Virus record (IMG/VR): IMGVR_UViG_3300037070_003657 | Span: 1 to 64,000 of that record | Strand: one strand, 5' to 3' | DNA length: 64,000 bases | Origin: a virus | Shown here: positions 22,628-30,971 of the stretch, in pieces | Position numbering within the stretch: position 1 is the stretch's first letter | Layout: each line of letters opens with the position of its first letter | Translations under genes and position numbers: made by a program | Notes under the pieces: generated by a model | Seen by the model: the letters and a program-made list of their open reading frames with translations, nothing else | Databases searched by the model: none | What the model was told of the DNA's origin: nothing

Positions 22628-23782
22628 GTGACTGAGACCCTGATCCAGCCGACGCGGTTCTCCGTTCCCGCGATCACCCCGCGACCCGGCGAACTGCTCG
22701 ACGTGGCGACCATCGTCGAGAGCGGAATCCAGTGGCTGCCGCGCGAGGGCCTGTTCGAGACCTTCAACTGCGTGCCTACCGGCAACGTGGCGACCATGCC
22801 CTGCCCGGTGGTCACCATCGCCGCGCCCGTCCAGGCTGCGTCCGGCACCGCCACCACCGGCGGCACCCTGGCAGCCACCACCTACCGAGCCGTCATCACC
22901 GCGCTGAACGCTCGCGGTGAGACGGTCAAGTCCAACGAGATCAGCCAGGCCACCACGGGCGCTACGTCCACGGTGACCTTCAACTGGGGCGCGGTCTCCG
23001 GGGCCACCGGCTACCGGGTCTACGTCACCAACGGCGCTGCCGGTACCCAGGCGAACTTCGTCCAGGTCGGAGCCGTGACCACCTACGTCATGACCGCCTA
23101 CCTCCCGGCTGGCTCCCTGCCGGGCACTCCGTCCGCCACGAACACGGCAGTCGTGTCGGTCCCCAAGACCTTCTCGAACTCGGGGTTCCAGGACGGCATC
23201 CTGTTCGCCGCCTACGCGGGTCACACCTGCAAGGGGATCGGCAACGACGGTGAGGCTGAGACCGAACTCCGTCGAGTCTTCGAGGCCAACGAGTCCATCG
23301 CAGTGGAGCGCGCGATCATGCAGCAGCGCATGGTCGTCAACGGCACCGTGTGGGCTGCCGCCACCGACCTCACTCCTGTCGGTGGTGCTGTCTCGGCCAA
23401 GGCCGGGCTCGCCATCCTGGAGGGTCACGCCTCGTGGAACTACGCGGGCGTCCCGACCATCCACGCACCGCGCTCCATCGGCTCCCTCCTCACGCAGTCC
23501 AACAGCATCGAGCGGGACGGCGACGCTCTCCGGTCGGTGCTGGGTGCCAAGGTGGCAGCAGGCGGAGGCTACGAGTCCCCGAACACCGGTCCCACCGGTG
23601 CCGCGCCGGGTGCCGGAGAGAAGTGGATGTTCGCCTCCGGCGAGGTGGTCATCGCCCGGTCTGAGATCGTGCCGAAGCAAGAGATGGACCGTTCGACCAA
23701 CGAGATTCTGACGCTGGTGGAGCGGATGTACGTGGCCGCAGTCGACTGCTACACGGCAGCCGTCCGAGTGAAGGTGGAGTGA
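22628..23782 (+). CDS. Accessory head protein with Fn3/Ig-like insert
   Basis: 384 residues from GTG 22628 (GAGAGGAG upstream). Residues ~1-55 and ~170-384 are a capsid-like body (FQDGILFAAYAGHTCKGIG; NEILTLVERMYVAAVDCYTAAVRVKV). Residues ~65-165 form an Ig/Fn3-type insert (TYRAVITALNARGETVKSN then GATGYRVYVTNG). Its place right after capsid suggests a head minor protein, possibly displayed on the shell surface. Confidence 0.7.
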   Translation: MTETLIQPTRFSVPAITPRPGELLDVATIVESGIQWLPREGLFETFNCVPTGNVATMPCPVVTIAAPVQAASGTATTGGTLAATTYRAVITALNARGETVKSNEISQATTGATSTVTFNWGAVSGATGYRVYVTNGAAGTQANFVQVGAVTTYVMTAYLPAGSLPGTPSATNTAVVSVPKTFSNSGFQDGILFAAYAGHTCKGIGNDGEAETELRRVFEANESIAVERAIMQQRMVVNGTVWAAATDLTPVGGAVSAKAGLAILEGHASWNYAGVPTIHAPRSIGSLLTQSNSIERDGDALRSVLGAKVAAGGGYESPNTGPTGAAPGAGEKWMFASGEVVIARSEIVPKQEMDRSTNEILTLVERMYVAAVDCYTAAVRVKVE

Positions 23783-23783
23783 C

Positions 23784-24140
23784 ATGAGTGACGAGACCGT
23801 AGAGGTTGCGTTCAGCGCCAACAACCAGGAGACGGCAGTCCTGCTCCTGGCTGCGGCGGAGGAACTGGGCCTCGACCAGGCGACCACCGTGCGGACCGGT
23901 GAGGGCAACTTCATCGTGCCGAAGGAGGTCGCGGACAAGGCGTTCGGCAAGGGCAAGACCGAGGCTGCTGACACGGCCAAGGTCCAGGCCGAGGCCGACG
24001 CTGCTGCCCTGGAGGCTGCTCTCCGCACCGCCCCCTCCAACGAGGAGGACAAGGCGGGCTACGACGAGAAGCCCAAGGCAGCGAAGAAGACCACGGCCCC
24101 GGCCAAGAAGGCTGCGGCCAAGAAGTCCACGGCGAAGTAG
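23784..24140 (+). CDS. Small head protein with Lys/Ala-rich tail
   Basis: 118 residues from ATG 23784, one base after the previous stop. The N-terminal ~55 residues form a compact domain (LLLAAAEELGLDQATTVRT). The C-terminal half is helical and ends in a histone-like tail (KPKAAKKTTAPAKKAAAKKS). The basic tail could contact DNA inside the head. Function unknown. Confidence 0.7.
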   Translation: MSDETVEVAFSANNQETAVLLLAAAEELGLDQATTVRTGEGNFIVPKEVADKAFGKGKTEAADTAKVQAEADAAALEAALRTAPSNEEDKAGYDEKPKAAKKTTAPAKKAAAKKSTAK

Positions 24141-24150
24141 GAGATAGCCA

Positions 24151-25044
24151 ATGCCTGACACCAGCGCACCCTTCTCACTCGTTCGCGGACGGGTGATGCG
24201 GGCCACCAAGGTGGACGCCTGCGGGAACGTGGTCCTCGGACCCGACTCGAAGGTCACCTCGAAGGGGTTCATCTCCGTCGACCTGACGGCGAACACCGAG
24301 GCAGGCACCGCGATCTCTGTGACGAACGCCAACAACGACGTGTGCATCCTCGACGAGCCTCCGGCAGCCTTCACCGGCTACGGGGTCGTCGTGAACTTCT
24401 GCGGCGTGGACCCCGACCTCATCCGGCTCATGACTGGCCAGCAGATGGTCATGGACGCGGCGGGCACCCTCGGTGTCGGCTTCCGGGTCAACAGCAAGGT
24501 GGACCTCTCCGGGGTCGGCTTCGCTCTGGAGGTCTGGTCCGTGGTCCCGGCCGCAGCCTGCGTCCCTGGCTCGGCTGGGAACTACGGCTACGTCCTGCTC
24601 CCGTTCATCAAGGGCGGGTACCTCGGTGACTTCTCCATCGCCAACGACGCGGTCAACTTCACCCTCTCCGGTGCGGTGACCAAGGACGGGAACGCCTGGG
24701 GAGTCGGCCCGAACAACGTCACCACCAACGTGGCTGGCAACCCGGCCCCGCTGAACCTGGCGATGGACGACACCGACCACCTGCACGTCGAGAAGGTCAG
24801 TGTGGCACCGCCGACTCCGGTCAACGGCGCCACCGCAGTGGGCGTCCCCGCCACCGGCGCGACCGCCGGTGTTCCGGGCGCGTTCACACCGGCCAACTCC
24901 TACGCACCGCTGAACCTGGCGGGCATGACCGGCATCACGGCCTCCCCCGGCACCAACTGGACCGTGGGCCAGCGGGTCCTGCTGCGCGACGGGACGTTCG
25001 CACACTGGAACGGCACCATCTGGGTGGCTGGAGCCCACCCGTAG
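24151..25044 (+). CDS. Major tail (tube) protein, probable
   Basis: 297 residues from ATG 24151 (GGAGATAGCC upstream). Residues 1-190 have the beta-rich character of siphovirus tube subunits (KGFISVDLTANTEAGTAIS; DPDLIRLMTGQ). The C-terminal ~90 residues (TPVNGATAVGVPATGATAGV) form an extra exposed domain. It lies between head and neck genes rather than after the neck, but this occurs in actinophages. A strong hairpin follows. Confidence 0.7.
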   Translation: MPDTSAPFSLVRGRVMRATKVDACGNVVLGPDSKVTSKGFISVDLTANTEAGTAISVTNANNDVCILDEPPAAFTGYGVVVNFCGVDPDLIRLMTGQQMVMDAAGTLGVGFRVNSKVDLSGVGFALEVWSVVPAAACVPGSAGNYGYVLLPFIKGGYLGDFSIANDAVNFTLSGAVTKDGNAWGVGPNNVTTNVAGNPAPLNLAMDDTDHLHVEKVSVAPPTPVNGATAVGVPATGATAGVPGAFTPANSYAPLNLAGMTGITASPGTNWTVGQRVLLRDGTFAHWNGTIWVAGAHP

Positions 25045-25081
25045 GCCAGCCAGGAAGACCTCCAGGGGGTGGAGGGCAACG

Positions 25082-25115
25082 GAGGAGCCTCGATCTGCCC
25101 GGATCGAGGCTCCTC
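25082..25115 (+). terminator. 14-bp perfect hairpin after tail tube gene
   Basis: GAGGAGCCTCGATC and its complement flank a 6-base loop, 37 bases after the stop. There is no clear U-tract (GTCTGAG follows). As with the capsid hairpin, it may stabilise or end mRNA of an abundantly needed structural gene. Confidence 0.65.
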
Positions 25116-25133
25116 GTCTGAGAAGGTGGAGCC

Positions 25134-25901
25134 ATGAGTGAACCGATCCCCGAGTTCGGCGGCTGCCTGTGGCCGACCGACCCCGCCTGCTTCGACGACG
25201 AGTGGCAGGCGATGGACGAGGCCATCCGAAACAGGGCGCTGGCGTACGCCTCGTCCACGCTGGAGCGCCTCACAGGGCGTCAGGTAGGTCATTGCCCCGT
25301 CACCGTCCGCCCGATCCTCCAGACGGCATCCTGCTTCATCCCGTTCGAGGGCACGGCCTGGCTCCACCCCGGTGTGAACGTCTTCGGCAACTGGGTGAAC
25401 AACTGCGGCTACGTCAGCGGCTACCCCGGTGGCCCCTCCGCCGTCCAACTGCCCTTCCCCATCGGCCGCGTCGACCAGGTGAAGATCAACGGTGGCGTGG
25501 TCGCCCCCGCCGACTACTGGGTGCAGTCCAACCAGTTCCTCCGGCTGGCCTCCAGCATCACGCCGCCCACCATGCAGGACCTGAGTAAGCCCGACACCGA
25601 GCCCGGCACGTTCAGCGTCACCTACCTCAACGCCTGGCCGGTGGACGCCCTCGGTGCCAACGCCGCAGCCCTGCTGGCGGTGGAGTTCGCCAAGGCGTGC
25701 GCTGGTGAGGAGTGCGACCTGCCCAGCGGGGTCACGCAGATCGTCCGCCAGGGCATCTCCATGACCATCGACACCGGGTCCTTCACCGATGGCAAGACCG
25801 GCATCCAGGCCGTGGACTCCTTCATCGCGCTCTGGAACCCCAAGGGCCTGACCCGTGGGGCCAGCGTCTGGTCGCCCGACACTCCCAGGGTTGCCTGGTG
25901 A
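25134..25901 (+). CDS. Head-to-tail adaptor (neck) protein
   Basis: 255 residues from ATG 25134 (GAAGGTGGAGCC upstream). The N-terminal helix ALAYASSTLERLTGRQVGHCP, then a beta-rich middle (FPIGRVDQVKINGGVVAPADYWVQ), and a C-terminal helical part with VEFAKACAGEECDLP match the HK97 gp6-like adaptor of actinophages. It binds the portal and starts the neck. It overlaps the next gene by four bases. Confidence 0.75.
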   Translation: MSEPIPEFGGCLWPTDPACFDDEWQAMDEAIRNRALAYASSTLERLTGRQVGHCPVTVRPILQTASCFIPFEGTAWLHPGVNVFGNWVNNCGYVSGYPGGPSAVQLPFPIGRVDQVKINGGVVAPADYWVQSNQFLRLASSITPPTMQDLSKPDTEPGTFSVTYLNAWPVDALGANAAALLAVEFAKACAGEECDLPSGVTQIVRQGISMTIDTGSFTDGKTGIQAVDSFIALWNPKGLTRGASVWSPDTPRVAW

Positions 25902-26410
25902 GCGCTCTCGCTGACGCGCTCAACGAGCAGTTGCTCGACCTGGCCGCGTGCCTGTGCAGCCAGATCGAGGAGGAGGACCTGCCCGAGCCCTGCTACTGCG
26001 GGGTGGTGCCCGGTGACGCGGTGGCCGTGGACTACGTGACCATGAACTGCGGCAGGAAGAACGGGCTCGCGTTCGTCCGGCTCGCCCAGGTGTACCCGGC
26101 CAGCCGGGTGGGCGTGGTCAACCAGACCCTCAACAACTGCTCGGCAGGGATCGGCGTCGAGGCCGAGGTCGGGATCATCCGCAGAGCACCCGCCTGGGGA
26201 AAGAAGGGCGAGCCGCCCACCGACGCCGCCAACCTCGCCGGGTCCAACCTCCTGGTCGACGACATGGCCGCGATCCTGGCCGCGATCCAGTGCTGCTTCG
26301 GCAACCCCACCGACCCCACCAAGCAGATCGACCACATCGTGCAGACCTACCGCCCCACCATCCTGGGCGGTGCGCTCGGCGGGTCCTTCGTGGTCATGTG
26401 GGCCTACTGA
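25898..26410 (+). CDS. Neck / tail-terminator-like protein
   Basis: 170 residues from GTG 25898 (GTGA overlap). Alternating hydrophobic pattern with several Cys (CYCGVVPGD; NNCSAGIG), ending in TYRPTILGGALGGSFVVMWAY, typical of actinophage neck or tail-terminator proteins. Position between adaptor and gp10-like genes supports a head-tail joining role. Which ring it forms is not certain. Confidence 0.6.
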   Translation: MSALADALNEQLLDLAACLCSQIEEEDLPEPCYCGVVPGDAVAVDYVTMNCGRKNGLAFVRLAQVYPASRVGVVNQTLNNCSAGIGVEAEVGIIRRAPAWGKKGEPPTDAANLAGSNLLVDDMAAILAAIQCCFGNPTDPTKQIDHIVQTYRPTILGGALGGSFVVMWAY

Positions 26411-26895
26411 TGCACCTCGAACTCATCGCCACCGAGGTCCACGACGAGGTGCTGTTCGTGCCCGGTGGAGAGATCAGCCGGTGGGTCTACGGCGTCGCCA
26501 GCGAACTGCACTTCTACACGCTGAACGAGGCCCCCATGAACAAGCGGCCGAACAAGACCAGCAACTCCCCGCCACCGGGCCACCTCATCTCCATGCTCAA
26601 CAGCGACGTGACCCAGGTGGGCAAGGTCTTCGACATCGTGGAGCGCTCCCGTGCCTCCTACTCGCGCTACGTCATCGAGGGCACCGGCACCATCTACGCC
26701 CGCAGTCCTGACCGCAAGGGCTTCGCCACCGCAGGTGAGGGCGGCGGTGCCATGTACCTGCCCGCCAACCCCGGCTACGGCCGAGGGCGGTGGCGGCAGC
26801 GCGTCCGTGGCCAGAGCGCGAACAACTTCCTGGGCAGGGCCTACGACCTCACAGCCAGGACACACCCGGCCTTGAAGGGCATCTCGATGGAGTGA
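26410..26895 (+). CDS. HK97 gp10-like neck protein
   Basis: 161 residues from ATG 26410 (one-base overlap). An RSRASYSRYVIEGTGTIYAR segment and a C-terminal MYLPANPGYGRGRWRQRVRG stretch resemble the gp10/tail completion family: helix, then a beta turn with G-x-Y-x2-G, then Arg-rich end. Probably part of the head-tail connector. Palindrome site 3 follows three bases after the stop. Confidence 0.6.
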   Translation: MHLELIATEVHDEVLFVPGGEISRWVYGVASELHFYTLNEAPMNKRPNKTSNSPPPGHLISMLNSDVTQVGKVFDIVERSRASYSRYVIEGTGTIYARSPDRKGFATAGEGGGAMYLPANPGYGRGRWRQRVRGQSANNFLGRAYDLTARTHPALKGISME

Positions 26896-26897
26896 CG

Positions 26898-26911
26898 TTT
26901 ATCCGGATAAA
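26898..26911. promoter_or_regulatory. 14-bp palindrome TTTATCCGGATAAA, site 3
   Basis: Symmetry extends to 20 bp (26895-26914, ACGTTTATCC / GGATAAACGT). It lies three bases after the neck gene stop and 91 bases before the tail chaperone gene. It marks the boundary between the neck and tail transcription blocks. Confidence 0.75.
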
Positions 26912-27002
26912 CGTGACTCCCCCAACACGCTGAGAGTAGATCGCCGGCACTCGCACTGCCTATCCTCTGTGAGGACAGTTACCACCCCCACCGAGGAGAA
27001 CC

Positions 27003-27401
27003 ATGAAGCAGTTCGAGACAGCCGTCCGGGCAGCCGAGGCCGAGGACGACAAGCCGGACCTGGAGTTCGACCTGGACGGCGTGATGTGCCAGGCGTACTA
27101 CCCAGGCGACGGGCAGTTGGCCTTCCTGATGGCCAGCACCGGCAGACACCAGCCCTCCTCCGAGCGAGTAGCCGGACTGGTCAACTTCTTCGTCGCCGTG
27201 CTCGACGACGACTCCCACTCCCTCATCGTCAACCGGCTCCTCGACCGCGAGGACACCTTCGGCCTGGAGGAGATTCAGAACATCTTCGAGTGGATGGTCG
27301 AGGAGTGGTCTGGCCGCCCTACCAAGCAGCCCTCCGACTTTCAATCATCACAGCGGAGTGCTGGCCAGACCTCGAAGCGTCGTACCCCGGTCAAGCGCTG
27401 A
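27003..27401 (+). CDS. Tail assembly chaperone, short form (G)
   Basis: 132 residues from ATG 27003 (GAGGAGAACC upstream). Acidic N-terminal domain (AEAEDDKPDLEFDLDGVMCQ) then a helical part (FGLEEIQNIFEWMVEEW) and a Ser/Lys/Arg-rich tail. Directly precedes the tape measure gene, the classic place of the chaperone that coats the tape measure. An overlapping frame continues it (see long form). Confidence 0.85.
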   Translation: MKQFETAVRAAEAEDDKPDLEFDLDGVMCQAYYPGDGQLAFLMASTGRHQPSSERVAGLVNFFVAVLDDDSHSLIVNRLLDREDTFGLEEIQNIFEWMVEEWSGRPTKQPSDFQSSQRSAGQTSKRRTPVKR

Positions 27402-27613
27402 TCCACCTACCCCTGCACCGTCTCTTCAACCTGGTCTACGTCTGGTGCATCAACAGACTCGCCCAGGGTGAAGGCGGCAAGGAGAGAGTCGAGGAGTGGA
27501 AGATGGACCTGATGGCACCGCTCGACCCGGACGCTCCGCCCTCTGAGGAGGAACTGGAAGCCGAAGGTGACCTGTTCATGAACAGCCTGGCCCAGTTCGG
27601 AGGAGGCAAGTAG
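27003..27613 (+). CDS. Tail assembly chaperone, frameshifted long form (G-T)
   Basis: The -1 frame is open to 27613 and encodes coherent sequence: LSIITAECWPDLEASYPGQ, then a helical stretch with RLFNLVYVWCINRLAQGEGG, and an acidic EEELEAEGDLFMNSLAQFGGGK end. A -1 shift in about 27320-27370 would join it to the short form, as in most siphoviruses. No canonical X-XXY-YYZ heptamer is evident; C-TTT-CAA at 27338-27344 is only a weak candidate. The stop is next to the tape measure TTG. Confidence 0.75.
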
Positions 27614-30388
27614 TTGCCCATCGGTGGTGAGAACGTCGGCACCGCGTACGTCCGCATCCTGGCGGACGGCGGTGACCTCGACGACTCCATTGCCGACCAG
27701 ATGGACAACATCGACTGGGACAAGATGGGTCGGAAGTCCTCCAAGGAGTGGTCCGAGGGCTTCGAGGACGAGCAGAAGAAGGCCCCCAACCAGACCAAGT
27801 TGCGGGACGCCATCGCTGGGACCCTGGCACGTGGGGACTGGCTCACCCAGACCTTCTTCCGCAGCAAGAACTGGACCAACTTCCGGTCCTCGATGGAGAA
27901 GGAGTTCGGTGACGCCGGGAAGTTGGCGGCGCAGAGCCTGGAGGAGGACCTGTTCAACGGGCTCGACTTCGACGGGCTCGACCGGCGGCTCGACAACCTG
28001 ACCGCCGACCTGGTCAAGGCCCGCAAGACCCTGGACGCCCAACTGAGCAAGCAGACCCAGCAGACCCTCGACGAGGCGTACGCCATGAACGTCGAGTTCA
28101 ACAAGCGAGTGCTCGCCGCCGAGGTCAAGTTGCGGCAGGACCGGGACAAGCAGTGGGACCTGCACCTGAGCACCGTCCAGGACACCCTCGACGAGGCGTA
28201 CGCCATGAACGTCGAGTTCAACAAGCGGGTCGACGAGGACGAGGTCAAGTTGCGTCTGGACCGGGACAAGCAGTGGGACCTGCACCTGAGCACCGTCCAG
28301 GACACCCTCGAAGAGGCGTACCGGATGAACGTCGACTTCAACAAGCGGGTCACCGAGGAGGAGCGGCAACTGCGTCTGGACCGGGACAAGCAGTTGGACA
28401 TCCACCTCCAGCGCACCCGTGCGTACTACGAGGAGGCGTACGACCTCAACGCCAAGTTTGACAAGGCGTCCCACGAGGCGCTGCGGCGCCAGGCCATCGA
28501 CCACCAGCACCTGCACCCGATCCTGCGCCAGACCATCCGAACCAGCGACCGGCTCACCGAGTCCATCGCGCGGGTGTTCGGCAAGGGCTCGCGGTCCGAG
28601 TTCCTCAACGTCTTCGGCCGCTCCGTGGGCGCGCTCTCCTCGCTGCTGGTGCTGCCGCTGAAGGCGTTCTCCGGTCTGCTGTCCATCGGCGGCAAGGTCA
28701 GCGACATGTTCGAGGGTGGCTTCAGCAAGGGGATCGTGAAGTTGACTGCCTCCTTCGGCCTGCTCGCCGTGGGCGCTGCCGGTCTGACCGTTCTGCTCGG
28801 TGGAGTGTTCGTCGCCGTGGGGGTGCTGACCTCAGCCTTGTTGTCCCTGGCCGGTGCCGCCGTCGCCGTCGCCTCCTCCCTCACGTTCGCCCTGGCCGGT
28901 GGAGCCGTTGTGGCCCTGGGTGCCCTGGTCCCGCTGGCTGCTGGGATCGGTGTGGCCACCCTGGCGATCATGAACATGGACGAGGAGACCAAGAAGGCGT
29001 TCGACGGCATCGGCAAGTCCTTCAAGGCTCTGGGCACAGACGCTGCTGGCAACATCTTCAACTCGGCAGCCAAGGACGCGGAGGCCCTGGAGGAGGCGGT
29101 CAAGGGACTGTCGGTCATCACCGGTCCCGTGTCGAAGGCGCTCGGTGGGCTGCTGGACGAGTTCATCGACTCCCTCTCCGACCCGGCCCTGGTCAACTTC
29201 CAGGCGTTCCTGGGCCGCACCCTGCCCGGCATGGTCACCTCCCTGGGTCACATCGTGGGCAACTTCGGTGAGATTTTCATGGGCATCTGGATCGCCATCA
29301 CCCCCTTCGTGCAGCGCTTCCTCGACTGGTTCAGCCAGGTCACCCAGGAGTTCGCCAACTGGGTCAACTCGGCCGAGGGGAAGAACACCATCCGCCAGTT
29401 CCTGGAGGACGCCTTCGACTCGGCGGAGTCCCTGGGTGGGGCGCTGGAGGAGATCATCGGGCTCATCGGTGACCTCTTCGGGGTCAGCCGGGAGACCGGT
29501 GACAGCATCTTCGACACCCTGGCCGGAAAGGTCGAGGAGTGGCGGGCGGCGCTGAACCGGGCCAAGGAGGACGGCGTCATCCAGCAGTGGTTCAGAGACG
29601 CCAAGGAGACCACCGATGAGATCGGCCGGATGGTCGAGGCCATCGGCAAGTTCGCTGACGCTATGGACACCCCGGAGAACCGGGAGACCGTCCGTCAACT
29701 GACGGGCCTGTTCGACGACCTGCTCCTGATCATCGAGACCCTGGCCCCGGTCTTTGTCTCCGCCTTCCACTCGATGGGTATCGCCATCGAGCCCGTTGCC
29801 ACCGCCATCCGCCAGACCAAGGCAGCCTTCAAGGACTTCGGTGGGACCGTCCGCACCATCTACAACTCGATGATCGGACCCGCCTTCTCCCAGATTCTGA
29901 AGGCCATCGGTGGAGTGCTCGGAAAGATGGGCGACCTGTTCGGGGCGCTGGCCTCCGTCAAGGGCGCCCCCGACTGGATCGGCAAGACCGCTGACGCCCT
30001 TCACGGGGCCGAGGACCAGACCAACCAACTGGCCGACGCCATCCGAACCATCCCCGACGCCGACATCAAGGTCACCGGTCCCAGCGACGCCACCATCAAC
30101 AAGATCGAGGCCCAACTGGCTGGCCTGTCCCGCCCGCGTACCGCCACGATCACCGTCAACACCCTGCTGACCGGTCACCCCGGCCCTGGTGCTGGCGGTC
30201 AGGACGACCGTGGCGTCACCGCCGTGACCACCCCCACCACCAGCAACCCCGGCGGCAAGCCCACCACTGGACAGGGTGGCAACAGCAGGACGGTCAACGC
30301 CAACGGCTGGCAGATCGTCACTCCCACCAAGGACCCCGAGGCCGTCGCCGCAGAGGTCCTCAACCGCCTCGCAGGCGCAGGATACTGA
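27614..30388 (+). CDS. Tape measure protein
   Basis: 924 residues from TTG 27614, with AGGAGG at 27601-27606. N-terminal helical region; four 40-residue repeats at about residues 149-296; hydrophobic membrane-like stretches at about 395-455 (VGAAGLTVLLGGVFVAVGVL and following); long helical C-terminal part. It sets tail length (each residue about 0.15 nm) and may insert in the host membrane. It is next to the chaperones. Confidence 0.9.
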   Translation: MPIGGENVGTAYVRILADGGDLDDSIADQMDNIDWDKMGRKSSKEWSEGFEDEQKKAPNQTKLRDAIAGTLARGDWLTQTFFRSKNWTNFRSSMEKEFGDAGKLAAQSLEEDLFNGLDFDGLDRRLDNLTADLVKARKTLDAQLSKQTQQTLDEAYAMNVEFNKRVLAAEVKLRQDRDKQWDLHLSTVQDTLDEAYAMNVEFNKRVDEDEVKLRLDRDKQWDLHLSTVQDTLEEAYRMNVDFNKRVTEEERQLRLDRDKQLDIHLQRTRAYYEEAYDLNAKFDKASHEALRRQAIDHQHLHPILRQTIRTSDRLTESIARVFGKGSRSEFLNVFGRSVGALSSLLVLPLKAFSGLLSIGGKVSDMFEGGFSKGIVKLTASFGLLAVGAAGLTVLLGGVFVAVGVLTSALLSLAGAAVAVASSLTFALAGGAVVALGALVPLAAGIGVATLAIMNMDEETKKAFDGIGKSFKALGTDAAGNIFNSAAKDAEALEEAVKGLSVITGPVSKALGGLLDEFIDSLSDPALVNFQAFLGRTLPGMVTSLGHIVGNFGEIFMGIWIAITPFVQRFLDWFSQVTQEFANWVNSAEGKNTIRQFLEDAFDSAESLGGALEEIIGLIGDLFGVSRETGDSIFDTLAGKVEEWRAALNRAKEDGVIQQWFRDAKETTDEIGRMVEAIGKFADAMDTPENRETVRQLTGLFDDLLLIIETLAPVFVSAFHSMGIAIEPVATAIRQTKAAFKDFGGTVRTIYNSMIGPAFSQILKAIGGVLGKMGDLFGALASVKGAPDWIGKTADALHGAEDQTNQLADAIRTIPDADIKVTGPSDATINKIEAQLAGLSRPRTATITVNTLLTGHPGPGAGGQDDRGVTAVTTPTTSNPGGKPTTGQGGNSRTVNANGWQIVTPTKDPEAVAAEVLNRLAGAGY
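28045..28490 (+). repeat. Four 120-bp tandem repeats in tape measure gene
   Basis: GAGGCGTA recurs ending at exactly 28080, 28200, 28320 and 28440. Each 40-residue unit reads like DEAYAMNVEFNKRV then LRxDRDKQWDLHLSTVQDTL. Units 1 to 3 are nearly identical at DNA level; the fourth has diverged. A coiled-coil rod whose copy number would change tail length. Confidence 0.85.
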
Positions 30389-30398
30389 GGAGCACGAG

Positions 30399-30437
30399 AT
30401 GGCCTGGCCTGGATGGTTCCAGTTCGACGGCAGCGAG
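30399..30437 (+). pseudogene. Orphan 5' end of minor tail gene (first copy)
   Basis: ATG 30399 has GAGGAG 11 bases upstream and reads MAWPGWFQFDGSE, the expected start of the minor tail protein. It then runs into unrelated sequence at the HNH gene. The same 13 residues reappear after the HNH gene at 30972-31011 with synonymous differences. It looks like the original start left behind by the insertion. It would give a nonsense fusion read out of frame through the HNH gene to 30962. Confidence 0.65.
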
Positions 30438-30454
30438 AGTGCTAGTGTCCTGCC

Positions 30455-30955
30455 ATGCGTAACTGTACCCATCCAGGCTGCGACCGCCCCTACCGACGCA
30501 GCGGCTACTGCTCATCCCACGCTCGGCAGTTCCGCCAGTGGGGGAAGACGTTCGATCTCACCAGCACGGGCAGAGCGATGCACCGGTGCCAAGAGCCTGA
30601 GTGTGACGAGGTGGCCACGGGGTTCTGCGAGAAGCACATGCCCGAGTGTGCAGCGGTCGGTTGCAGCGACCCTCGTCGCTCCCACTTGGCCACCTACTGC
30701 GAGGTGCACCACAAGCGGAACTACTTCCTCCACCGGAACTTCAACATCTCTCTCCCAGAAGTCGAGGAGATGCTGGACCAGCAAGACAACCGGTGCGCGA
30801 TCTGTCGCCGGAACGGTCCGGCGACACTGCACCTCGACCACTGTCACGAGACCGGTCGGATTCGTGGCCTACTCTGTGGCAACTGCAACAGAGGAATCGG
30901 GCTCCTTGCCCACGACCCAGAGGTACTGCGGCGAGCAGCCGACTACCTCGCGTAG
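30455..30955 (+). CDS. HNH endonuclease, recombination endonuclease VII type
   Basis: 166 residues from ATG 30455, with no clear ribosome site. N-terminal Cys/His-rich zinc modules: C-x4-C, C-x2-H, CEKHMPEC, C-x3-H. The nuclease core is CAIC (114-117), LHLDHCHETG (126-134), RGLLCGNCN (138-145) and GIGLL, matching the T4 endonuclease VII family (PF02945). It occupies almost the whole insert between two copies of a gene start, so it is probably a mobile homing-type element. No intron core fits in the few flanking bases. Confidence 0.9.
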   Translation: MRNCTHPGCDRPYRRSGYCSSHARQFRQWGKTFDLTSTGRAMHRCQEPECDEVATGFCEKHMPECAAVGCSDPRRSHLATYCEVHHKRNYFLHRNFNISLPEVEEMLDQQDNRCAICRRNGPATLHLDHCHETGRIRGLLCGNCNRGIGLLAHDPEVLRRAADYLA

Positions 30956-30971
30956 GGGGTGAGTTGGAACT

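Noticed and set aside
26969-27002. Separate start for the second tail chaperone frame at 26969
   Set aside because: The early part of that frame overlaps the short form throughout and is Arg/Pro-rich shadow; the meaningful sequence begins only near 27330, which suits a frameshift.
30438-30971. Group I or II intron or intein around the HNH gene
   Set aside because: Only 17 bases lie before and 16 after the HNH coding region within the insert, too few for a ribozyme core. The flanks are duplicated rather than continuous, and the HNH protein has no intein splicing motifs.
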